Shown here piece by piece: positions 21,083 through 31,000 of a stretch of 64,000 nt of DNA. Each line of letters begins with the position of its first letter. Position 1 is the first letter of the stretch. This DNA is from Agelas oroides (taxonomy: Eukaryota; Porifera; Demospongiae; Agelasida; Agelasidae): NCBI GenBank assembly GCA_949130485.1, contig OX422183.1, positions 4,352,136-4,416,135 on the forward strand. The letters are read 5' to 3'. The translations under genes and the position numbers were made by a program. Below the pieces are notes generated by a model. It did not search any database. It saw only the letters and a program-made list of their open reading frames with translations, and had not been told where the DNA came from.

Positions 21083-21810
21083 TTATGTGGTAAGCAGCCT
21101 TATGTGGTAAGCAACATATATACACACCTTTATGGTACCTACCAACGACAGTAAGTTAGCTATTTGGATATCTATTAGAGAAATATACATATAAGCACCT
21201 GTATGCAAACAGTATGGGATCAGTATACTGGTCCCACTCGTCAGTTTTTCAGCAGTCATCTTCGTTAGTGCATTGACTAAGGTCTGATTAAAGTGCTCAT
21301 CTAAGCCATTTGTTTGGGGATGGTAGGCTGCTGATATGTGATGCTGAACACCTGACAGGTGATCATTCACCTGGTTGACAAATTCCCTGCCCTGGTCTGA
21401 CTGAATGATGACTGGACTACAGCTTCAACAGAAAACTGTATGGCAGCTGTCAATGTGTCCTTCAGAAAAGAGCAACATTAGTACAGATGATATGCCTTCT
21501 TTAGATAGGGAGGCAAAATATCTATGGTACCATAAGGGTTAGCAATTTATCTGTAAGGGTGTCAGAAACCATTTGTAACGCAAACCTTAATACAATCTTC
21601 TTGCCCTCCTAACTCTGCATGGCAGGCCTGGATTATTATCCACTGCTGACCTGCCTCTGTAATCCATTGCCTGAGTCCATCATTGGCTATGTAGTGTAAA
21701 ACCCCATCCTTGATGACAAACTTATTCACTTTGTTCCGCATTGCTCGCTTCTGATTTACATTGCTTCCTGCTGGATACTTACCGCAGTGGAGATATGTCT
21801 CTATCAAATT
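21083..21810 (-). pseudogene. Decayed Ty3/gypsy-type integrase remnant
   Basis: On the minus strand, 21807-21562 reads like an integrase zinc-binding segment (VIKDGVLHYIANDG...CHAELGGQEDCIKVC). Positions 21370-21250 carry the end of the catalytic core, with the signature AAYHPQTNGLDEHFNQTLVN found in Ty3/gypsy and related integrases. The two segments are in different frames, separated by ~190 bp of eroded sequence. No reverse transcriptase or LTRs are recognisable nearby. It is an inactive fragment of a retrotransposon or an integrase-derived DNA element. Confidence 0.7.
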
Positions 21811-21974
21811 TATACTGGTGGGAAACTAGCACTCACTTGTGTGTAACCAAGTTAAAGCACTTGGGCTTTGTCATAATATTCTGATTTGGACTAATTTAGA
21901 ATGCGTTGTTGCAGTGATATTCACTACCCAACTTGCACCCATGCAGGTCACTAAGTTTTGTAATCAGTGTCATG

Positions 21975-22092
21975 GTTCCTCCCTCTCTTCCTCCTCCTCT
22001 CGTCCCTTCTTCCCTCTCCTTCATTCTCCCCTCCCTCCTTCCCTTTCCTCTTCCCTTCACCTCCCTCCCTCCCACTTCTCTCCCCCACACAC
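21975..22092 (+). repeat. Pyrimidine-rich (CCCTY)n tract
   Basis: This is a nearly pure C/T run of about 115 nt. It produces Ser/Pro-rich or Gly/Arg/Glu-rich spurious frames and no gene is implied. Confidence 0.7.
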
Positions 22093-22420
22093 TAAGACTC
22101 TGCGACACAACAATGAGAGTTGGGCTTTCTGATGCCCCACCTTGAACCACTCATCCCTGCAAGTGATACTCTAGCTTACATCACTGCTTTTTCTTGTGAA
22201 CAGATACACACATAGCTACTCCCTTTTTGTGTTGCACTTGTGTTCTTTTTACTTTCGATTTTACTGTGTACTTTTACTATGGCATATACCAGGCGTGATT
22301 TGTTGGCCATTGACTCCATTATCTGCAATTCATATGTAGCCTTGTTTCCAGGCTCCTCCTGCACCCCAATGAAAAAAATTTATCAAGGCAAATTAAAAGG
22401 AGAGGCTAATTCTCATGTGC

Positions 22421-22490
22421 ATAATTATGTAGCCTCGTACCCAGGCTCTTTCCTCTATGAGAAAGAGCCTGGGTATGAGGCTACATAATT
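22421..22490. mobile_element. Palindromic TAGCCTCG-family MITE
   Basis: TAGCCTCGTACCCAGGCTC (from 22430) is mirrored by GAGCCTGGGTATGAGGCTA ending at 22483. The flanks, cataattat on both sides, also repeat, consistent with a target duplication. A second half-site (TAGCCTTGTTTCCAGGC) lies at about 22337. Confidence 0.7.
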
Positions 22491-22548
22491 ATAGCTACTG
22501 GTACAACATTCATTTAGCACATGATCACAACATATGGGTAAGTGTTGC

Positions 22549-22917
22549 TTTCCAGTCACAACATTCATATGTCACATGATCACACCAGGCAATGGGTGGA
22601 ACAAATTTACATTTCCATTCACAACATTCATATGTCACATGATCATGCCAGGCAATGCGTGGAACAAATTCACATTTCAATTCACAACATTCATATGTCA
22701 CATGATCATGCCAGGCAATGCGTGGAACAAATTCACATTTCAATTCACAACATTCATATGTCACATGATCATGCCAGGCAATGCGTGGAACAAATTCACA
22801 TTTCAATTCACAACATTCATATGTCACATGATCATGCCAGGCAATGCGTGGAACAAATTCACATTTCAATTCACAACATTCATATGTCACATGATCATGC
22901 CAGGCAAGGGGTGGAAC
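22549..22917. repeat. 63-bp minisatellite, six copies
   Basis: The word GTCACATGATCA recurs at 22571, 22634, 22697, 22760, 22823 and 22886, exactly every 63 bp. The central units are nearly identical. Because 63 is divisible by three and the unit has few stops, long frames stay open on both strands. I treat these as artefacts, with no start context or domain support. Confidence 0.9.
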
Positions 22918-25900
22918 TTGTGAAGTCATAGTCATGTGTTACTCATGAACTCTGCAGCCTCGGGATATCAATATTCATGAGTTATTGGATGCCCTTCTTG
23001 AAAATTAGGAAGTTTGATTTGCTTCTGAAAGGGCTTTGAAAGTTTCATAAAATGTACTACAGTCATGCAAACTTGCACTGCGTGGCAACAAGTAGCAAGT
23101 TAAAGTAGTTGGCATGAGCTCCAGCAGTAAAATGACTGAACAGATAAGCATCCTTGTTCAAGAAATGGAAACCAAGCTTTCACCATGTACACACTAGTGG
23201 GTACAGTAATAGAAATTCTTCTATTGGGTGCTTATAACTAGGTCACTAAAGAATGTAAAATGTCCACATGGTTAATGCTGGCCAAAAAAGGGAATATACT
23301 CCAGAAGATGGAGAGGGTGGAAAGGAAGGAGCTTGAGGAAAAGAACAAAATGCACAGAGCTGTGCATATTGTTTCTGCTTTCTTGCTCACAGCCTACAGC
23401 TCTTCTAATCTGAGTCTGCTGTTGGAAACACGTTTATCAGCACCACTCTTAGTTACAACAAGATTCATACTATGATTATTCATCACCTGGATAGTTAGGA
23501 CAGTAGGAGGGGTGGTACAGTTAGCCTATATATGGGTGGTGGTCTTAGTTGAAAACCATTTTTTTGTTTTGCTGCTTTGTTTTGCTGCTTTGTTTTGCTG
23601 CTTTCAAGCTATGGGCTCTATAAACTTGTGAGCGCTAGGCGTAGTGAAGCAACATTGGTGTGTATTCACAGCAAGGTCTTCAACCAAGTGAGTTTCTACA
23701 GTAACATTGAAGTAGCCATTGTGTGTTCTCAATACGAAGTGATCTCATAAAGTAGTTATGTATGCTCACCATGGACACCCACAAATATACCAATTTACAA
23801 CTAGTAACAAAGGTAATGAAAATTTATATCAGAAACTCGAAGAATCACAGCAGCATGCTCACAGTGTATTGCAGTGTCTTGCATGCACCACAAAATCCGT
23901 ATATTGTTGGTCTTTTTTGTTTTGTTTTGTTTTGCATATACTATGAAATGGCTAAGCCACAGGTATCATGTAGCCATAGTCCCACAGTGCGGGAGGCAGC
24001 TATTTTAGTTTGGTACGGCCATCTATTGATGAGTGCATGTGAAAGCCCCAAAGCATTACTGGGTCTGGGAGCATGTTTCCCCAGGAAAATTATGTGCTCT
24101 GAGATTGCTTCAAAGGCTATGTTGAGGCCAAAATGATACTAGAATCTTTACACCAGTCCTATCTATATACATGTAGTTACTGCAGCTAGTGAAGCCACTT
24201 GAAGCAATTGAAACCAAGCTGCCTGAAACAACTGTTTCACAGGAGCAGTTTTTCCTAACTCTCATCCCTGAAATGTGATGTGGGTTGGCTAAAAGGCTTC
24301 ATCTGGCCTCTGTTTTGAAGGTTTCGCAGGCATCCAACACTGAATTTTGCGCACGTTAGTCCCGCCCACATTTCGCGGGCTGGTCTCACGTCCGAATGAT
24401 GTGAGAAGCTCCACTCCTCTCGTCGCAACTTTGGACGCTCGAAGCCTCGAAAATGTCCCAAGAAGGCTTCGTCATACTTTGGCGTACGACGAACGCTGGG
24501 GGAGAATACGCACGCGTAGATTGGAATTTAAGCGACGCCACTTTTTTTTACCGGCCGTACCATTGCCGCTGGCCCTGTCCCAGTCCTTACTACGTGAGTA
24601 ATGAACTCCTAGACCATGTGTCTCATGAGGGAAGAAAAAAAAACCCAGGTAAGCAAATAAGAACGCTGAAGCAATCACTCTTAAATTGCACCCAGCATTT
24701 TGATGAAGGCCCACGGACATAATTATCATTTTTTTTTGTATCTGCCTCATGTTACGAAAGCAACAGTCAGTATTCTTAAATTCTGTAAGATTGCCCTTAT
24801 GCACAGGTCACTTGTGGTCTTGTTACCTAATTGTTACCTAATTTCTTCATACTGGAGTTATTCATAACTATTTTGACTTTTAAAGTTTTTCTTGCCACAA
24901 TATAGATGGTGTTCTGTGTTCGACAAAGCTTTGATTTGTGTGCTCCCTGGTTTACAGGTTACAGCTGTTCTGAAGTGAAATGCTGAGTTTGCTGGGTGTG
25001 TTGAAACACGTTTGTTGACACATTACTAAGTCTTCACAGCAAAACCTGCAATTAGAGTAAGTTATGTCATGATCATTGAAGAAGCCATTAGCTACATGTG
25101 TGGAAATATTTTCTAATGATATGCATTACAAAAATGCCTGGGCCTGACTACACCAGTAATAAGAAGTGTATGTCAAAATAACCATTGCAAAAGGAAAACA
25201 TGGAGGGTAAATTACCAATACTTATTTGATTGAAAAACTCTGGCTTTGCAGTTTGTACATGCTATATAAATTCTTTACCTGCTGTATAATGATCTAAAGC
25301 TGGACATAAAATTATGAAGTGTATGGTGTATTTCATGTTTATACCACATTGTCGTGTATTTATTATTCCATTGTACTTTTACAAGAGAGTTATTGATGAT
25401 AATAGAAATTACGTTTGTGTCGCTATATTATAAGCAAAGTGACTGCTGATGATCCCACAAGACCAATAGAGACCCCTCAGGGAAAATATCATGGACTTCT
25501 TTCATGTTTGGTGAAATTAACTACCAACTTCAATCATGGCCTGCTTCCTAATTTCATTCATACTGGAGTTATTCATACTTAAGTATTGGTATGTGGCTTT
25601 TGTTGTGAGGGGTGGTGCCACAGAGCAGATTACTCTAAAATAAAATTCTGAGTCTCCTGGGTAATTTGCCGAAACACGTTTATCAACACAATAGTGTCCA
25701 CAGCGAGACCTGCATGCAAATAAAGTTTCTACAATGTTATGATCTTATTGCTGGCTGAGCTGAAAGCCTGGATGAACTGCACATTATACAAGTGCCGGTT
25801 TGTCTGCCAAAATACCTTTTAGAGCTAATTAGGCATATAATCATGAAATTGTAATGAATGGTCACCATAGGGCACCACTCTATTTGTGTATTTATTATTT

Positions 25901-27600
25901 CATTGTACTTTTACGAGAGAAAATAGAAATAAAGAGTACAGGAAATGCAATTCACGGGCTTCAAAGACCACTACAGCAGTCCACAGTGTACAGCTACAGG
26001 AGTTATATGACAGCAAAGTGACTACTGATGATCTTGCAAGATCAAGAAGAAGACAAAGAGAAGATACACACTCATTGGACACTGGATGCTAATAATTTTG
26101 TTTCTGCCTCTCATATTTCAACATTCTTTTGTAAAAGATTTTACACTTAATTTCATACTAGAGATAATTCATGATTCTAGTACGAATGAAGGGGTGGGGC
26201 AGTGCTAGAATGTTTGTGTCTCAGTGTTCAAATAGTCTAGCTTGTGCGAGGTGCAAGAAGTTAGTTCTCCATGCTGGTAGCTCTGTTAAATTATACAGTA
26301 ACCTGGCAGTAAGGTAAGTTGCCAGTAGACTAAGGTAACTTAAAAATGCAGATCATTCATCAGATATTTGGGTGATTTGTCAACATTGTGATATTCATAA
26401 GTGGATGATTTATGTTTTAGTATTCAACGGAACTGAAATGTAAATAAAATTGCGCAACAGAAAAAATGTGGATGAATTTAGTACTCTACTTCATCACCAT
26501 AATTTGATGATTTGCACAATAGAATTTTGGATGAATTTGGTACACTACCATAATTTGATGATTTGCACAATCCAATTTTGGATGAAACTGAACATGCTTG
26601 TAAGTGATCCAAAATTAGATGATTCCATCAGTATACTGTTTTTCCAAACTGGATGTAACAAAGGTTTGAATGAAAATGTAGCTAATACTCTGTCTTTTAC
26701 AATAATTTTGGATGAAAGCAAACAAATCATCCAAAATTTAGTGCTTTCATTTTGAAATCTAGCTGATACTGTACTTTACAGGTAAACTAGTCAACAATTT
26801 CTATCAACACAAACCAAAATATAACTTGAAAGTTAAATGTGTGCTCAATTTTTGTCTTTCAATGTACAACTTCTTGCTACTACTCTTTCTACCTCAACAT
26901 TGGACATTCATATTCTTTGTGGAAGGCAGACTACATGATTCATGAAAATATGTCATGACTCCTATGACCTCGTACAATTCTTAGGGATAAAATGTTCTAC
27001 TTTGTAACATTACAACATTTGCAAGGAGTAGCTTACTAGAATGTTTATATATTAACTGAATTGAAGCTGGCCCTTAAATGTGTGCACAAAGTTACACAAA
27101 ATTAATAATGTATTAGTGCCAATTGTGGTAGAGTAACGATATGTAAGGGTCAAAGAAAGAATCTGATATTGGCCAAACTGCCGCTATTCTATCAATTAAT
27201 CAGTCAGTACACATGCAGAAGTAGCATTACTGGTAAGCTATCATAATGGAGACAATGCTTTCTGCTCAAGAGTGTGTGTGTGTGTGTGTGTGTTTTGATG
27301 GTTCCCAGCTGCTTCCGTCTGCACCTATACCTTTGTGTGAACATTAAAATTGAGTATAGCATATGCTACTGCAAATTGAAGTTAAATAACATTGGTTTCC
27401 TCCAGTTTGTTAAGGTGCAATGATTGATTCCTGTATAAGAAGCTTAAGGTTTTGTTAAGGTGAAATGATGATTGGCCAATGGTAAGTAGTAATTAACATT
27501 TGCAAGTGCTTCCCAGCAAGAATTTGCCAACTTTGGCTTTTCTGGAATGTCTTAAGATTTGTTGGCAAACAAAATGAGTCAGGCTAAAATGTTGATGTTT
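22918..27600. other. Gene-poor region with diverged duplications
   Basis: Positions ~24930-25560 and ~25600-26110 are diverged tandem relatives. Both contain CACGTTTRTYRACACA, TTTATTATTYCATTGTACTTTTAC, and then GTGACTRCTGATGAT in the same order. A third partial relative starts at ~23415. Positions 26470-26745 hold irregular repeats of TTTTGGATGAA / TTTGATGATTTGCACAAT. A (GT)10 lies at 27273-27292. No gene is recognised beyond the weak exon candidate at 24453. Confidence 0.45.
24453..24593 (+). CDS. Candidate first exon, unknown gene
   Basis: In a locally CpG-rich island (about 24340-24600) an ATG opens MSQEGFVILWRTTNAGGEYA and continues for ~47 codons to a good donor (TAC|GTGAGT at 24594). 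No homology is recognised and I could not find following exons, so this may be a promoter-proximal exon or chance. Confidence 0.2.
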
Positions 27601-27621
27601 CTTTACAGCAACAAACTGACC

Positions 27622-28033
27622 ATGGGGATTGATCTTGCAACATGGCGGGCTCGAATTGGACTCAACTACTACCACATGTGTCGCCCCCTCCAGACCAGGT
27701 GGAGAACCAGTGGTGGTCGGCTGTACCAACCTGGGGTAGCCAGCTGGGGGGTGGGGGAGGTCATGAGTGATACACCCCTGGTGCTCAAGGGCTGCATGAC
27801 AGTTGTTGCTCTGTCACTGATACTGCAGTATGTAGTCCACTGCTGGTCTAAGCTGAGGGGGAGGGGTGGGGGTGGCAAGGTGCGCTGCCACTGGCAGGGG
27901 ACCACTTCTCAAGTGCGAGGGGCAGTGGATGGTGGGGGAACCCTGCTGCTCAGAGCCACTGTGGTGGTGATGTCTCTACTGCTGGTGATAGCTGGCGATG
28001 TGGAAACAAATCCAGGACCTCCCAAGTGGGAAG
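27622..28033 (+). CDS. Gene B exon 1: 2A leader module
   Basis: The module is 133 codons, MGIDLATWRARIGLNYYHMC through LLLVIAGDVETNPGP, then PKWE and the donor at 28034 (AAG|GTACTG), phase 1. All 2A consensus residues are present. It has the same two hydrophobic segments and GRGGGGKVRCHWQG loop as gene A. The stretch upstream of the ATG is also open but lies before the likely acceptor, so I place the start at the ATG shared by all three copies. Confidence 0.85.
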
Positions 28034-31000
28034 GTACTGCTACAAGGTTGCAGAGAATGTGTGTGGGGGTGCATGGCTGTTATTATCATTACTCCATGTT
28101 ACTATAGTACCTTATCACTGTTGTCATAATACAAATACCTACTCCATGAATTTATTTACCATAAACTCCCGAAAATATGTCCCCCCCCCCCCCCCTTTTT
28201 GCACACTACTTATTACATTAAGTCGCCACGTTATTTTATAACCTGGGCACAGACAATATGCACTCAGATTAGATATTCAGTGTTTTCTCGGGCTTGTATA
28301 TTTGTAATGAAAACCTTTACATGATAAATGTAATCCGACTTGCTTACCAACTGTATTTGTCCAAGAGATGCCAAACATGTAACAGACAAGAGCATCTGCC
28401 TGATTATTATACCATAGTATCGCAAAAGGGCATGCACCTGCCCTCAACTTTTGGCCCATGCAATTTTCTGTGTAACCTATACAATACAGTCAAAGTTTAC
28501 GCAAATGCATGAGCACCCAACCTGAAGGGAGCTTCATGAGTGCACTTGTGAAGTTTGAGAAGCACTGCCTCAAGTGCTATGCATCTACATGTATGTAATA
28601 GATAAACCACAGTAGACAGGGATTTGTGGTCCATAATTATATTCTCCACTTCATCCTTGTTTCTGTGGTAACAGGTGGGTATATATTTTCCATATACTGA
28701 CACGAAGTTGTAGATTATGTTCAATATACCACAGGAAGTTTTAAAATGATGTTTTCTATAAGCTACCTTGTTTGCAGTATGCATGTTTTCTAATGGGAGA
28801 GGATAAGTTGGACTCAATCCATGGTTACGTTTACTTATTAAACACCCACAAGAGACTACTGAACCAACAAAAGACAAACGTGTTCACGAGACTATGGTAA
28901 TAGCATGGCATGAAAGTGAAATCAAATCTAGATTACATGACTCATGAACATAGTTTCTTCTGCTAGAATAGATCTGTGGTTATAATAGAAGCACATTTTC
29001 ATGAAAAAAATAGCCGCACACAGATGCCTCCTCACCACAGTTTTGTTGCTTGCAGTACTAGATCACTAGGTGCAGAGAAGTTTATCTATTCATCCACCAG
29101 TGACCTTTTGCAGTATATATGTCTAATGGATAATACATCATGGGCGAAGAACACAGTACTTGCATATAGCTATGGCTCTGCACTTTCTTGTGTGTATGCA
29201 TGTTGATCCACATGTGGTGACCTTTGACATTTGGGTGGAGTTATGTGAATGCATAACCTTGGCCTGTAAGTGTATTCAATACAGTTTGCTTTAGGCTCAT
29301 AAGTTGTCAAATTATGCCTTTCATTAAAGCTGGTCAAAAGATATGATGGCCACACATGCACACAGATTGATTGCTTAACCCATAATGGGGTAATTTTTCA
29401 ATACAGGGGTGAAGGAGGACTTATACCAAGTAATTAGTGGATTTGAGTTGAAATCTAAGGAGAACCAATCAACAACCCTAGTTTTGAACCCAGGCTTTCT
29501 GTTCCAGAACGGAAAGCCTGGGTTTGAGGCTACAACAGCCCTGCATCATTTGAATACACAATTGAGTGCTGAATGACAACACAACATGCGAATGCAGATG
29601 CTATGAGCAGGTTGCCACTCCCGGACACTCCAGTCCAGACACCTGCTTCAGGAGAACTAGTGCTGATGGTTGAAAGATTGGAGGATGCCCCCATCTCAGC
29701 AGCACAGATAGCAATGTGGACATGACAAGATCCCTTGCTGTCAAGAGTGCTCCATTATATTAGGGAAGGATGGCCAGACAGTGCAGATGTTGAACTGAAA
29801 TGATGGTGCAGGTCTCCATTTCTATTTATAGCCAGCTTGTCTATGTGCAAATGGTTGGAATATGCAACCACTATCTCCATCATGATTTAATAGTGTCCAC
29901 GATTAATAAGGTTGCAGGATGTAGACATGAAGTGGATCAGTACATGTAAAACTGCAAATTTTGCAATTTCTTTAGTATCTTAAAAATAATTTCAGGCAAT
30001 CTGTTTTTCTAGCTGTTGCATGCTTACATCTTCAGTGATCATTTAACCCTCCACCCATCCGTTGTGACTCCACTACTACTGCAATGGTATACGAATTAGC
30101 TGAATGGTAAATACTACCAGTATACTTTTGTCCAATCCACTGTAAGATACATGCAAATGCAGGAGAATGCAATCTATAGTAGGTATCTCTGTTGTACAGG
30201 TACAGTATTGACATTGAAAGCTGCCATCAATGCACTGCATTCAGTGAGTTGCAAGTGGTACAATATTGGAGTAGAACTAGATGTTCCAACATTTCAACTC
30301 AAGAACATTGAGAAGAAGACAAGTGACTCAATGGACCAGCTGCGTGATACACTGGACTACTGGATGAGCAATGACCCTTCCCCCTCCTGGAAGCATCTTG
30401 TTGAAGCACTGAAATCCCCCAGTGTTAGTGCAAAACGATTAGCCAGGGAAATAAAAGAGAAGCATTGCTGTCCAGAAGAGCAAAGCAGCTGTGATGAGTC
30501 AGAAACAGTTCAGTGTCACCAAGGTACCTATAGTTTTGCAATCTACACTGACGAATTATTGAATGTATATTCCTTTTTCTCTGCAGAACTTTGCAGCCAA
30601 AACAACAAAAGTGCAACTATGGAAAGAATGTCTCTTGCCGCTACACCAGCTAGTGTGCGCACCTCAGAAAATCCTACTACAAGTCCATCACTACACAGTG
30701 GCAATACCAGCCCTCCTCCAGGTGAAAAGTCTCAGAAGACACCTTTTGGGTGTGGGTGTGGAAAGTGCACATTCTTCAGCTTTATAGAGAGAGGCTGTCC
30801 AACACCTATCCCTTCAGCAAGCTCCTTCCCCTACCTCAATATCAGTGAACTCACTCATGAGCAACAGCAGGAACTCAGGGGAAGGCTTCGATCTGAGGCT
30901 CGAGAAATAATGATAAAATTCCAGGAGCTTGTGTCAGCGACAATTGAATCTCTTATTCGACAAAATGTATCACAATATAAGCTTGTGTCACATGTCATGA

